Below, in pieces: positions 27,112-35,769 of a stretch of DNA of 64,000 bases; position 1 is the stretch's first letter; the number at the start of each line of letters is the position of its first letter. Location of the stretch: assembly GCA_013001285.1 (NCBI GenBank), contig JABDMU010000034.1:1-64000 (forward strand). Direction: 5' to 3'. This stretch comes from Flavobacteriaceae bacterium (GTDB lineage: Bacteria; Bacteroidota; Bacteroidia; Flavobacteriales; Flavobacteriaceae). A program made the translations under genes and the position numbers. The notes beneath the pieces were generated by a model, which was not told the origin of the DNA, searched no databases, and saw only the letters and a list, made by a program, of their open reading frames with translations.

Positions 27112-28425
27112 TTATAGATCGAAGCCAATATTGACACCAAGTTTGGTCGCAATAATTTTATTGATGCGTTGTTTAAGTTCGCTAATCTTTACGCTTTCCA
27201 ATACATTGTTTGCAAAGGCATACATTAACAAGGCTTTTGCTTCTTTTTCTGGAATCCCACGACTTCTCAGATAAAACATAGCGTTGTCATCTAATTGTCC
27301 AATGGTACAACCATGTGAGCATTTCACATCATCAGCAAAAATCTCCAATTGGGGTTTTGTATTGATGGTGGCCTTGTCATTAAGCAATAAATTATTATTG
27401 GCTTGAAAAGCATTTGTTTTTTGAGCTTCTTTATCAACGACAACCTTTCCATTAAAAACACCAGTTGCATTATCTCCAAATATACCTTTGTAGTCCTGAT
27501 GACTTTCACAATTAGGCTCTTGATGATGAACCAAAGTGTTGTGATCAACATGCTGTTTATTTCCAATAATGGTAACCCCTTTTAATGTAGAATCAATGCG
27601 TTCGCCATTCTGATAGAAATTAAGATTATTTCTAACCAATTTTCCTCCAAATGAAAACGTATGTACAGACACGTGACTTTCTTGTTTTTGCTTTACAAAT
27701 GTGTTATCTATTAGTGAGGCTTCTTCATTATCATTTTGAACCTTATAATAGTCGACAATCGCCCGCTTATTTGCAAAAATCTCTGTTACACTATTAGTAA
27801 GCACAGGATTCTCTGTAAGACTTTGATGACGTTCAATAATTTGTAAATGTGAATTTTCATCAACAATAATCAAATTTCGAGGTTGCAACATAAGTGCAGC
27901 TTCATTCCCAGTCGAAAAATGAATGATCTGAATTGGTTTTTCAACCAGTTTATTTTTTGGAATATGAATGTAAGCGCCTTCTTTTGAGAATGCGGTATTT
28001 AATGCTGAAATACTATTGCCTTTTGCTATTTTATTAAAATAATTCTCAATGATTATTCTGTACTTCGGTTTTGACAGTGCAGCTGACATGAGACAAACAT
28101 CCATGCCGTCATGGGTAGTCTCTGATAAGTGCGATGAATACTTTCCATCGATAAAAACGATCTTATACGAGTCAATATCATGAATAAAATATTTTTTAAC
28201 CTCACTATATTCGAGTGCATTTTCTTGTTTTGGAAAAACACTATAGTCTTCTTTAAGAATCTTGTTCAAGGAGGTGTATTTCCAATCCTCTTCTTTTTTT
28301 GAAGGGAAACCTCGGTCTTCAAATTCTTTCAACGCTTCTTCACGAATATTATGGACAAAGGAATCCACATCGACCTGATTTTCGAATGCTAAAAATGAAG
28401 AAATTAGTTTTTCTTTTAAATCCAT
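27112..28425 (-). CDS. sufD: Fe-S assembly scaffold subunit SufD
   Basis: This 437-residue member of the SufB/SufD family forms the SufBC2D scaffold complex. It shows EDWKYTSL near residue 45, the beta-helix core, and C-terminal blocks CSHGCTIGQLD and YLRSRGIPEKEAKALL. I use the ATG at 28425 (MDLKEK), nine bases after the sufC stop. A TTG three codons upstream is unlikely. Confidence 0.95.
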   Translation of the reverse strand: MDLKEKLISSFLAFENQVDVDSFVHNIREEALKEFEDRGFPSKKEEDWKYTSLNKILKEDYSVFPKQENALEYSEVKKYFIHDIDSYKIVFIDGKYSSHLSETTHDGMDVCLMSAALSKPKYRIIIENYFNKIAKGNSISALNTAFSKEGAYIHIPKNKLVEKPIQIIHFSTGNEAALMLQPRNLIIVDENSHLQIIERHQSLTENPVLTNSVTEIFANKRAIVDYYKVQNDNEEASLIDNTFVKQKQESHVSVHTFSFGGKLVRNNLNFYQNGERIDSTLKGVTIIGNKQHVDHNTLVHHQEPNCESHQDYKGIFGDNATGVFNGKVVVDKEAQKTNAFQANNNLLLNDKATINTKPQLEIFADDVKCSHGCTIGQLDDNAMFYLRSRGIPEKEAKALLMYAFANNVLESVKISELKQRINKIIATKLGVNIGFDL

Positions 28426-28434
28426 TTTAAACAA

Positions 28435-29187
28435 TTAAGCGTTCACTTCTTCTTTGATCCAATCATAACCTTGTTCCTCTAACTTATAAGCCAATTCTTT
28501 TGGGCCGGATTTCACAATTCGACCATCAAGTATGACATGAACAAAATCAGGAACTATATAATCTAATAAACGCTGATAATGCGTTATGACAACAACAGCA
28601 TTCTCCTTACTTTTTAGTTTATTAACTCCATTTGCTACAATCTTCAAAGCATCGATATCTAAGCCAGAATCGGTTTCGTCCAAAATGGCAAGTTTTGGCT
28701 CTATCATGGCCATTTGAAAGATCTCGTTTCTCTTCTTCTCACCTCCTGAAAAACCTACGTTCAAAGAACGCGATAAGAATTTCCTATCGATATCAAGCAA
28801 TTCAGATTTCTCACGAATAAGTTTTAGCATTACATTAGCGGGCATTTCTTCTAAACCCTGTGCTTTTCTTGTTTCGTTTATGGCCGTTTTCATAAAGTTG
28901 GTCACGGTAACACCAGGGATTTCAACTGGATATTGGAAAGACATAAAAATGCCTTTGTGTGCACGTTCTTCAGCAGAAAGTTCGTCAATAGAATCATCAT
29001 AAAATAGAATCTCACCTTGATCAACTTCATATTCTTCTTTTCCGGCAATAACCGAAGCTAAAGTACTTTTACCAGAGCCATTTGGGCCCATGATAGCATG
29101 AACTTCTCCAGGGTTTACTTCAAGATTTATGCCTCTTAAAATACTTTTATCTTCAACACTCGCGTGTAAATTCTTTATTTTTAACAT
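28435..29187 (-). CDS. sufC: Fe-S assembly ATPase SufC
   Basis: This 250-residue ABC-type ATPase powers the SufBCD scaffold. It has Walker A GPNGSGKST, the SufC-type signature GFSGGEKKRNE, Walker B LAILDETDSGLD and the switch histidine in VITHYQR. It is separated from the small lipoprotein gene upstream by four bases and from sufD by nine, so it is co-transcribed. Confidence 0.97.
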   Translation of the reverse strand: MLKIKNLHASVEDKSILRGINLEVNPGEVHAIMGPNGSGKSTLASVIAGKEEYEVDQGEILFYDDSIDELSAEERAHKGIFMSFQYPVEIPGVTVTNFMKTAINETRKAQGLEEMPANVMLKLIREKSELLDIDRKFLSRSLNVGFSGGEKKRNEIFQMAMIEPKLAILDETDSGLDIDALKIVANGVNKLKSKENAVVVITHYQRLLDYIVPDFVHVILDGRIVKSGPKELAYKLEEQGYDWIKEEVNA

Positions 29188-29191
29188 AGTT

Positions 29192-29626
29192 CTAATTACC
29201 TAATTTGATTACATCATCTCCATCAGCTTTTGGCTCGGAAACATTTAATATTTCTTTTATTTCAATGCGATAATCCCAACCTTCTTCGCCATCTGGTTTT
29301 GGGAAGATCTTAGCTCTTACCTCTACAGGAACCATATCAGTATCAGCCTTTTTATAAGGGCTTGCCATACTGTTTAACTCATGCATTTTTTCATCTATAA
29401 CAACACCATAAACTTCACGATGAGTTTGCAAAACTGCCGCATCTGCCAAGTATAAAAAGTCACCCTTCAACAAGGTAAGTCCATCACTTTGTTTTTCGGT
29501 TTTCTCTGGACTATCTGCCGAATAGATAGTTTCCTTATTATCTGATGTTGAGGTTGATTGCTCATTGGTTTCCTTGCATCCAAGAACAAGCATTAACCCA
29601 AACAGAAATAACATTGTTTTTTTCAT
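29192..29626 (-). CDS. Small lipoprotein encoded inside the suf operon
   Basis: This 144-residue predicted lipoprotein has signal peptide MKKTMLFLFGLMLVLGC with the lipidated cysteine at residue 17. A low-complexity Ser/Thr/Asp/Glu linker (about 18-48) leads to a compact domain (about 50-144, with LKGDFLYLADAAVLQTHREVYGVVIDEKM, WDYRIEIKEILNV). I do not recognise the family. It sits between sufB (7 bases) and sufC (4 bases), so it must be co-transcribed, yet its product is exported while Suf is cytosolic. Confidence 0.8.
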   Translation of the reverse strand: MKKTMLFLFGLMLVLGCKETNEQSTSTSDNKETIYSADSPEKTEKQSDGLTLLKGDFLYLADAAVLQTHREVYGVVIDEKMHELNSMASPYKKADTDMVPVEVRAKIFPKPDGEEGWDYRIEIKEILNVSEPKADGDDVIKLGN

Positions 29627-29633
29627 ATCTAAA

Positions 29634-31082
29634 TTATCCTACTGATCCTTCTAAACTAATTTCCAATAATTTTTGAGCCTCTACAGCAAATTCCATTGGT
29701 AATTTACTTAGGACGTCCTTACTAAAGCCGTTTACGATAAGTGCTATAGCTTTTTCAGTATCGATCCCACGCTGATTACAATAAAATATCTGATCTTCTC
29801 CAATTTTACTTGTTGTAGCTTCATGCTCGATCTGGGCTGTTTTATTTTTTACTTCAATATATGGAAAGGTATGTGCGCCACATTCATTTCCCATCAATAA
29901 ACTATCACATTGTGAAAAATTTCTAGCGTTTTTTGCTCTTGAATTTATCTGAACCAATCCGCGATAACTATTCTGTGATTTTCCTGCAGAAATACCTTTA
30001 GATATAATTGTAGATTTTGTGTTCTTTCCAAGATGGATCATTTTGGTTCCAGTATCGGCTTGCTGGTAATTGTTAGTGACAGCGATCGAATAGAATTCAC
30101 CTACAGAATTATTTCCTTTAAGGATACAGGATGGGTATTTCCAAGTGACCGCACTTCCGGTTTCAACCTGTGTCCAAGAGATCTTGGCATTGGTTTCACA
30201 TAAGCCTCGTTTGGTCACAAAATTAAAGACACCACCTTGACCTTGTGCATTTCCTGGATACCAATTTTGAACCGTCGAATATTTAATTTCGGCATCATCA
30301 AGAGCGATCAATTCAACAACAGCAGCGTGCAATTGATTTTCATCACGACTTGGTGCTGTACAGCCTTCAAGGTAGCTGACATAACTTCCTTCATCGGCAA
30401 TGACTAGTGTTCTTTCAAACTGTCCTGTACCTGCTTGATTAATTCGAAAATAAGTTGATAATTCCATTGGGCATCGAACGCCTTTCGGAATATAACAGAA
30501 ACTTCCATCGCTAAAAACCGCACTGTTTAGGGCCGCATAAAAATTATCTGTTTTTGGCACTACAGAACCAATGTATTTTTGAACCAATTCAGGATGTTCT
30601 TTTATGGCCTCACTGATGGAACAAAAAATAATACCTTTTTCAGCAAGGGTTTTTTTGAAAGTAGTCGCCACCGAAACGGAATCAACAACAACATCCATGG
30701 CAACACCAGCTAATTTTTTCTGTTCATCTAAAGAGATCCCTAATTTTTTAAAGGTTGCTAAAAGTTCAGGATCTACTTCATCAAGACTATTATATTTTGG
30801 TTTGCTGTTAGGAGCAGAATAATACGATATGGCTTGGAAATCTGGTTTTTTATATTTGACATTGGCCCATTCAGGTTCAACCATTTGTTGCCAAATTCGA
30901 AAAGCTTCCAAACGCCATTCAGTCATCCAATCAGGTTCTTCTTTTTTCTTTGAAATGGCCTTGACGATATCTTCGTTTAATCCAACAGGGAATGTTTCTG
31001 AATCAATATCAGTATAAAAACCATATTCATACTTCTTGGTTTTCAGTTCTTCTCTTAAATCATCTTCTGTATACTTGTTCAT
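29634..31082 (-). CDS. sufB: Fe-S assembly scaffold subunit SufB
   Basis: This 482-residue scaffold subunit builds nascent Fe-S clusters with SufC and SufD. It has the SufB N-terminal block [12 protein letters not shown], the core [16 protein letters not shown] and [21 protein letters not shown], and the C-terminal [17 protein letters not shown] and [15 protein letters not shown]. The length is normal. It begins 10 bases after the IscA-like gene. Confidence 0.97.
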   Translation of the reverse strand: MNKYTEDDLREELKTKKYEYGFYTDIDSETFPVGLNEDIVKAISKKKEEPDWMTEWRLEAFRIWQQMVEPEWANVKYKKPDFQAISYYSAPNSKPKYNSLDEVDPELLATFKKLGISLDEQKKLAGVAMDVVVDSVSVATTFKKTLAEKGIIFCSISEAIKEHPELVQKYIGSVVPKTDNFYAALNSAVFSDGSFCYIPKGVRCPMELSTYFRINQAGTGQFERTLVIADEGSYVSYLEGCTAPSRDENQLHAAVVELIALDDAEIKYSTVQNWYPGNAQGQGGVFNFVTKRGLCETNAKISWTQVETGSAVTWKYPSCILKGNNSVGEFYSIAVTNNYQQADTGTKMIHLGKNTKSTIISKGISAGKSQNSYRGLVQINSRAKNARNFSQCDSLLMGNECGAHTFPYIEVKNKTAQIEHEATTSKIGEDQIFYCNQRGIDTEKAIALIVNGFSKDVLSKLPMEFAVEAQKLLEISLEGSVG

Positions 31083-31092
31083 CGTCTATTTT

Positions 31093-31422
31093 TTATAAAG
31101 AAAAACTTTCTCCGCAACCACAAGTTCTATTTGCGTTGGGATTATTAAATACAAAGCCTGTTCCGTTTAGACCGCCAGAATATTCCAAGGTTGTTCCAAT
31201 AAGATATAAGAAACTCTTTTTGTCAACAATGATCTTTACACCATTATCTTCAAACACCTTATCCTCATCAGCATGAGAATTATCAAATTTTAAATCATAG
31301 GACAATCCAGAGCAGCCACCACTTTTTACACCAACACGAACAAAGTCGGCAATGGGGTTGAAGCCCTCCTCTTTCATGAGCTCTATGACTTTACTTTTTG
31401 CTGTTTCTGATACTTTGATCAT
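31093..31422 (-). CDS. IscA/SufA-type Fe-S assembly accessory protein
   Basis: This 109-residue A-type carrier has the three conserved cysteines, in SGGCSGLSY and the C-terminal TCGCGESF. I start it at 31422 (MIKVSE), the normal start for the family. An upstream ATG at 31506 would add a 28-residue extension that reads through the -7 box. It is the first gene of the suf operon. Confidence 0.94.
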   Translation of the reverse strand: MIKVSETAKSKVIELMKEEGFNPIADFVRVGVKSGGCSGLSYDLKFDNSHADEDKVFEDNGVKIIVDKKSFLYLIGTTLEYSGGLNGTGFVFNNPNANRTCGCGESFSL

Positions 31423-31454
31423 TAGTCTTATATAGATTTTGTCTAAATAGAGTG

Positions 31455-31462
31455 CAAATATA
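31455..31462 (-). promoter_or_regulatory. -7 promoter box of the suf operon
   Basis: The minus strand reads TATATTTG, a full TAnnTTTG match, 32 bases before the ATG at 31422. No good -33 TTG is seen about 20 bases further upstream, which would suit an activator-dependent promoter. Confidence 0.6.
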
Positions 31463-31485
31463 CAATATAAGTCCTGTTTTACCAT

Positions 31486-31532
31486 AATACCTAACATTAT
31501 ATTCACATATAATATAATAGGTATTGCCTATT
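31486..31532. promoter_or_regulatory. Nested inverted repeats upstream of the suf promoter
   Basis: AATACCTA (31486-31493) and TAGGTATT (31518-31525) form a perfect 8-bp inverted repeat. Between them TTATAT/ATATAA (31497-31502, 31507-31512) form another, and AATAGG/CCTATT (31516-31521, 31527-31532) a third. The group lies just upstream of the expected -33 region. No T run follows on the minus strand, so I read it as a possible protein-binding site, not a terminator. Confidence 0.45.
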
Positions 31533-31580
31533 GAAAATAAAGTCAATTTTTGGAATTAATTTCGGCTATAGAAGTAAATA

Positions 31581-31841
31581 CTAAATGCCTTGGGGGAAAT
31601 GATAGATCCGGTGGCGCTTTTTTAAATGAATTTTACTTTTAATAATAAACAACTGCTTGATCAAGCGATCTACAGCATGATTTTGCTTTGAAGGTAGGTC
31701 AAAATCACCTTCTTTATTCAGTGCAATTGATATATTGCAATGCTTACAGCGAATCTCTTCATTTTTTTTATTTACAGATCTTTTTCTGTAAAAATTATGG
31801 CCAAAATTGGCACATAAGTCGTTTGTAGGTTCTAAACTCAT
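31581..31841 (-). CDS. Small zinc-ribbon-like protein, paralogue 1
   Basis: This 86-residue protein has the pattern C-x2-FGH-x16-C-K-x-C (CANFGH at residues 10-15, CKHC at 32-35), which could bind one zinc through Cys, His, Cys, Cys. The C-terminal half is basic (KSKIHLKKRHR). It resembles the proteins at 33047 and 33335, which share the same spacing, and more loosely the short DUF1660-type proteins. It is the most divergent of the three. The function is unknown. Confidence 0.72.
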   Translation of the reverse strand: MSLEPTNDLCANFGHNFYRKRSVNKKNEEIRCKHCNISIALNKEGDFDLPSKQNHAVDRLIKQLFIIKSKIHLKKRHRIYHFPQGI

Positions 31842-31980
31842 GGCAGAATTTGTAAATGTTTGGGAAGATGAAGATAAACAAATATTTCATTTACCCGACT
31901 AAACGGCCTAATTATTCGATGAAATGCACAAAATCAATAAAGAATCTTTTTTTAGGCACAATTTATTCGACATAAAAACG

Positions 31981-31996
31981 CAGGTTAAAAAACCTG
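31981..31996. promoter_or_regulatory. Operator-like palindrome in the thiL promoter
   Basis: CAGGTT-AAAA-AACCTG is a perfect 6-bp inverted repeat with a 4-base spacer. It ends two bases before the -7 box, so a protein bound here would block polymerase. It could also be chance in AT-rich DNA. Confidence 0.4.
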
Positions 31997-31998
31997 TT

Positions 31999-32006
31999 TA
32001 TTTTTG
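31999..32006 (+). promoter_or_regulatory. -7 promoter box of thiL, predicting a leaderless mRNA
   Basis: TATTTTTG matches TAnnTTTG and ends five bases before the A of the ATG at 32011. Because transcription usually begins a few bases past this box, the message should have no leader or almost none. Confidence 0.55.
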
Positions 32007-32010
32007 CAAT

Positions 32011-33063
32011 ATGATAGAAGATAAAAATACAAGTAAAACAGCAATAAGTGAATTGGGCGAGTTTGGCCTTATTGATCATCTCACAAAAAACTTTAAAATA
32101 ACACAAGAAACCACCATTAAGAGTATCGGAGATGACGCTGCAGTTATGAATTTTAAAAATAGGGAAGTGCTGCTTAGTACCGACCTTTTGATCGAGGGTA
32201 TTCATTTTGATCTGAGCTATATGCCATTGAAACATTTAGGATATAAAGCAGTGATTGTAAATCTGTCAGATATTTATGCCATGAACGCTATTGCTAGTCA
32301 AATTACAGTATCAATAGCTGTTTCCAATCGTTTTCCTTTAGAAGCATTGGAAGCCCTTTATTCTGGAATTGAAACGGCATCGAAACTTTATAATGTTGAT
32401 GTTGTAGGAGGTGATACGACCTCTTCAAGAACAGGACTTTTGATATCAGTTACAGCAATGGGTTCAGAAAAAAAGGAAAAGATAACATACAGATCAGGAG
32501 CACAAGCAAATGATCTTTTGGTTGTAAGTGGCGATCTAGGAGCTGCTTACCTGGGACTTCAAATATTAGAACGAGAGAAACAGGTATATCAGGTGAATCC
32601 GAATAATCAACCAGACCTCGACCAATACTCGTATTTAATAGAGAGACAATTAAAGCCGGAAGCCAGAAAAGACATAGTGACTCTATTAAGTGATCTCGAT
32701 GTAAAACCGACTTCAATGATAGACATAAGTGATGGTTTGTCTTCGGAAGTCATTCATTTATGTAAACAGAGTAAAGTAGGAGTAGATCTGTATGAAGATA
32801 AAATTCCATTAGATCCCCAAGTTATTTCAACCTGCGAGGAGTTTAAACTGGATAGTACGACTATTGCGTTAAGCGGAGGCGAAGATTACGAATTATTGAT
32901 GACCATTTCGCAAGATGATTATTTAAAAATTAAGGGAAATCCAAATTTAACGGTTATTGGATATATGACGGAAGAAAGTTCAGGAATGCATTTAGTGACG
33001 CGAGCAGATACAAAAATACCCTTAACTGCTCAAGGGTGGAATGCTATTAACGATCAAACATAA
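32011..33063 (+). CDS. thiL: Thiamine-monophosphate kinase
   Basis: This 350-residue enzyme phosphorylates thiamine monophosphate to thiamine pyrophosphate using ATP. Family motifs are IGDDAAV, STDLLIEGIHFDL, VGGDTTSS, DISDGLSSE and SGGEDYELL. I start at the ATG at 32011 (MIEDKN). An upstream in-frame ATG at 31924 would run through the promoter and add 29 unrelated residues. It stands apart from other thiamine genes. Its last 17 bases overlap the convergent gene at 33047. Confidence 0.94.
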   Translation: MIEDKNTSKTAISELGEFGLIDHLTKNFKITQETTIKSIGDDAAVMNFKNREVLLSTDLLIEGIHFDLSYMPLKHLGYKAVIVNLSDIYAMNAIASQITVSIAVSNRFPLEALEALYSGIETASKLYNVDVVGGDTTSSRTGLLISVTAMGSEKKEKITYRSGAQANDLLVVSGDLGAAYLGLQILEREKQVYQVNPNNQPDLDQYSYLIERQLKPEARKDIVTLLSDLDVKPTSMIDISDGLSSEVIHLCKQSKVGVDLYEDKIPLDPQVISTCEEFKLDSTTIALSGGEDYELLMTISQDDYLKIKGNPNLTVIGYMTEESSGMHLVTRADTKIPLTAQGWNAINDQT

Positions 33064-33271
33064 GTTGTTGTCGCTTTATTCGTTTTAAATGAATACGCTC
33101 TAATACCGAATTTATTTCTTTGTGTTTGGGTGTAAGTAAAGTTAATTTTCCATTGCCATTTGTTGTAACCTCTTCATGGCAATTTTTGCAGGTATATTCC
33201 TTGACATGATAAGTGACTTTTTTAGAGACCACATATTTATGACCAAATAAAGAGCAATACAAATGTTTCAC
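33047..33271 (-). CDS. Small zinc-ribbon-like protein, paralogue 2
   Basis: This 74-residue basic protein has C-x2-FGH (CSLFGH, residues 6-11), a 16-residue spacer and CKNC. A shared tail follows (TNGNGKLT.LTPK, INSVLERIH). About 39 positions over roughly 60 are identical to paralogue 3 by eye. Its 3' end overlaps thiL by 17 bases in opposite orientation. The function is unknown; the Cys/His pattern suggests a structural zinc. Confidence 0.75.
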   Translation of the reverse strand: MKHLYCSLFGHKYVVSKKVTYHVKEYTCKNCHEEVTTNGNGKLTLLTPKHKEINSVLERIHLKRIKRQQLMFDR

Positions 33272-33304
33272 AACGATTTACAATTAATTAATTAGAGAGA
33301 TACT

Positions 33305-33312
33305 CAAAGTTA
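33305..33312 (-). promoter_or_regulatory. -7 promoter box of zinc-ribbon paralogue 2
   Basis: The minus strand reads TAACTTTG (TAnnTTTG), 33 bases before the ATG at 33271, so this gene need not depend on paralogue 3 for transcription. Confidence 0.5.
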
Positions 33313-33334
33313 ATAATTAGTTGTATATGAGTGC

Positions 33335-33607
33335 TCATGCACCAGAATAAATCGATGAAGTGAGTGATTTTTGCTTTGAACGCATCATTCTTGATGTGTG
33401 AATGTGCTCTAAAACAGAATTAATCTCTCGAAATTTAGGTGTTAACTCGGTTAGTCTGCCATTACTATTAGTGGTCAGCTCCTTTTTACATGACTTGCAT
33501 TTGTATTCTTTTACATGTGATGTCACATTTTTTGATACCTCAAAATTGTGCCCAAAAACATTGCAATACGCTTTTGAGATCGGGTTAGATTTGGTAGTTT
33601 TTGACAT
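33335..33607 (-). CDS. Small zinc-ribbon-like protein, paralogue 3
   Basis: This 90-residue protein has the same C-x2-FGH-x16-C-K-x-C core (CNVFGH at 15-20, CKSC at 37-40) and the same INSVLEHIH tail as paralogue 2, plus short N- and C-terminal extensions. It lies 63 bases upstream of paralogue 2 on the same strand, which points to a local tandem duplication. The function is unknown. Confidence 0.75.
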   Translation of the reverse strand: MSKTTKSNPISKAYCNVFGHNFEVSKNVTSHVKEYKCKSCKKELTTNSNGRLTELTPKFREINSVLEHIHTSRMMRSKQKSLTSSIYSGA

Positions 33608-33666
33608 ATGTTAGTAAATTTAGGAAGACTAAACATAGAAAAAATTATAAAAAAAACGATAAAATG

Positions 33667-34452
33667 CTATATCTTTTCGATGAAATGCATTAAAATGTAA
33701 GTAAATTCTTTATAATTTTCAATATAACTCATATGCCCATCAGGCAATTCTTTCATTTCAATATCTGAATTTTTAAGTTGATCCTTCACTAAATCAAACG
33801 GAATGACAGTGTCTTTTTTTCCAACGATAATGAGTTTAGCGAGTGGCAATTCCCTAAAAAGTTTTAAATGATCGGCTCTTAATTTCATACCTTCTAGAGC
33901 CGAAATTATTGCCGAACTTTTCATTTTTAAAGCTTCATTTATAATCGTAATGATCTTTTGAGATAATCTGGATCTATTTTCTGCTCGGAATAAATTGGAT
34001 ATAAAGACCTTTACAAAAGCTTCTTTGTTATTTTTGACCACCGCTTTCGCCTGATCTCGCTTTTGTTTTTTCTCGTCAGTATCTGCAACAGCCGTTGAAT
34101 TCACAAGGACTAGTCCGTTTAGTTTTTCTGGATATTTATGAGCGTAGGCTAGCGCAACATATCCACCCATAGAATGACCAATCATCACGAATTGTTCGAT
34201 ATTTAAATGCACAAGAATTTCGTGAACAGCATCGGCCATAATAGGCATGGAATGCACGGTTTTTAAACTTCCTGATTTTCCATGACCAGGCAAGTCTATT
34301 GCTACGACCTTATATTTATTATTGAGTTCTTTAATTAATGGAGTCCATGTATTTGAACTCATAAGAAATCCGTGTAGTAAAACAACAACATGGCCATCAC
34401 CAGTAACTGTAAAATGTAATTTTGTGTTTCTAAAAGAAATGAATTGACTCAT
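33667..34452 (-). CDS. Alpha/beta hydrolase
   Basis: This 261-residue alpha/beta-hydrolase-fold enzyme has the oxyanion motif LHGFLMSS, the nucleophile elbow GHSMGG, an acidic residue in VGKKDTVIP and the late histidine in DGHMSY. It has no signal peptide, so it is cytosolic. The fold covers many esterases, and no specific substrate can be assigned. It is divergent from brnQ, with 39 bases between starts. Confidence 0.88.
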   Translation of the reverse strand: MSQFISFRNTKLHFTVTGDGHVVVLLHGFLMSSNTWTPLIKELNNKYKVVAIDLPGHGKSGSLKTVHSMPIMADAVHEILVHLNIEQFVMIGHSMGGYVALAYAHKYPEKLNGLVLVNSTAVADTDEKKQKRDQAKAVVKNNKEAFVKVFISNLFRAENRSRLSQKIITIINEALKMKSSAIISALEGMKLRADHLKLFRELPLAKLIIVGKKDTVIPFDLVKDQLKNSDIEMKELPDGHMSYIENYKEFTYILMHFIEKI

Positions 34453-34474
34453 TTTTCTAATTGCTTATATTGTA

Positions 34475-34482
34475 CAAAGATA
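34475..34482 (-). promoter_or_regulatory. -7 promoter box of the alpha/beta hydrolase gene
   Basis: The minus strand reads TATCTTTG (TAnnTTTG), 22 bases before the ATG at 34452, within the short divergent gap to brnQ. Confidence 0.5.
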
Positions 34483-34491
34483 AGTGACCCT

Positions 34492-35769
34492 ATGAAAAAT
34501 ACTAAAGAAACATTTGCCATTGGATTTGGGATATTTGCAGCATTTTTTGGTGCTGGCAATTTGATTTTGCCACCATTATTAGGTTTTAATTCTGGACCAG
34601 ATTGGTGGTTGGTCGCTATCGGATTTATCACCTCAGCGACCTTGATACCACTTCTTGCTTTGTTTGCACACGCAAGACTTCAAGGTACCATGCTTGATTT
34701 TGGGAATAAGGTTTCTCCACTTTTTAGTTTAGTTTTTTGCCTTTGTGTATATATTATCGCAATAACACTACCCTGCCCGAGAACGGCTGCCGTAACTCAC
34801 GAAATGGCCATTCAACCATTCTTTGGGACAAATTCACTCCTTACTAGTGCCATTTATTTTGTTTTGGTTTTCGTATTTGCTATGAATAGAAATAACGTCT
34901 TGCAAATTTTAGGAAAGTATTTAACGCCTTTTATTGGAATCATATTACTAGCCATTATTTTAATTGGCATTTTTTCTCCCGTGGGTTCGATGAATCCTTC
35001 TAGTTTTGAAGCGCCCATGGTCAGCGGTTTTTTTGAAGGCTATCAAACATATGACGCACTTGCGGGTTTATTAACGGGTGGGATTGTGGTTATTTCATTA
35101 AATATAAAAGGCTATACTTCTTTTGAGGAGAAGAAGAAAATAATAGCTAAGTCTGGTTTGATCGCCATGTTGGGTTTATTCATAATTTATGCTGGATTGA
35201 TCTCAGTTGGTGCATTATATAGCGGACAATTTGAGTCTACCATAACACGAACTGAATTATTAACTGGTTTGAGCAAAGCTACTTTAGGCCATATAGGAAC
35301 AACCTTTTTAAGTGTGCTAATTGCTCTCGCTTGCTTTACTACAGCCGTTGGAATTGTCGTTGGAACCGCCGATTTTTTCAGAGGTTTATTTAATAACTCC
35401 AAAAGAGCCTATTTTATAACTGTTTTTATTTCCTGTTTGATAGGAATTTTAGTTGGACAGCTTGATGTGCACGATATTATTGTTGTTGCGCTTCCAGCCT
35501 TAATGTTTATTTATCCCTTGTCTATTGTACTTATCTTATTGAATGTAATACCAGAAAAATATGCCTCAAAGAAAGTGTTTAAAGCCGTGGTTTTGGTCAC
35601 TTTTATTTTCAGCATTCCTGATTTCCTTAATTTTCTAATTCCACCTGAGAATTTAGATGCTCTAAAGGCAGTCATTCCTTTTGCAGATGACAATTTAGGG
35701 TGGGTTTTACCGGCAGTATTGACCTTTCTGATTGTAAATTTAGTTACAAATAAGTCGGTTAATTCATAA
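34492..35769 (+). CDS. brnQ: Branched-chain amino acid transporter BrnQ
   Basis: This 425-residue inner-membrane carrier of the LIVCS family takes up leucine, isoleucine and valine with a cation. It has about 12 hydrophobic segments and the family's N-terminal block FGAGNLILPPLLG. The middle has PCPRTAAVTHEMA. I start at the ATG at 34492 (MKNTKE). An upstream in-frame ATG at 34444 would overlap the divergent gene. Its 3' end overlaps the convergent aminopeptidase gene by 11 bases. Confidence 0.92.
   Translation: MKNTKETFAIGFGIFAAFFGAGNLILPPLLGFNSGPDWWLVAIGFITSATLIPLLALFAHARLQGTMLDFGNKVSPLFSLVFCLCVYIIAITLPCPRTAAVTHEMAIQPFFGTNSLLTSAIYFVLVFVFAMNRNNVLQILGKYLTPFIGIILLAIILIGIFSPVGSMNPSSFEAPMVSGFFEGYQTYDALAGLLTGGIVVISLNIKGYTSFEEKKKIIAKSGLIAMLGLFIIYAGLISVGALYSGQFESTITRTELLTGLSKATLGHIGTTFLSVLIALACFTTAVGIVVGTADFFRGLFNNSKRAYFITVFISCLIGILVGQLDVHDIIVVALPALMFIYPLSIVLILLNVIPEKYASKKVFKAVVLVTFIFSIPDFLNFLIPPENLDALKAVIPFADDNLGWVLPAVLTFLIVNLVTNKSVNS

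Noticed and set aside
31423-31506. 28-residue N-terminal extension of the IscA-like protein
   Set aside because: It spans the predicted promoter and precedes the usual family start MIKVSE.
31924-32010. N-terminal extension of thiL from the ATG at 31924
   Set aside because: It lacks similarity to ThiL and would translate through the palindrome and -7 box; the ATG at 32011 gives the normal protein.
31581-33607. Prophage remnant, because the small Cys/His proteins resemble DUF1660 proteins seen in phages
   Set aside because: There is no integrase, structural gene, attachment site or change in base composition nearby. The neighbours are housekeeping genes.
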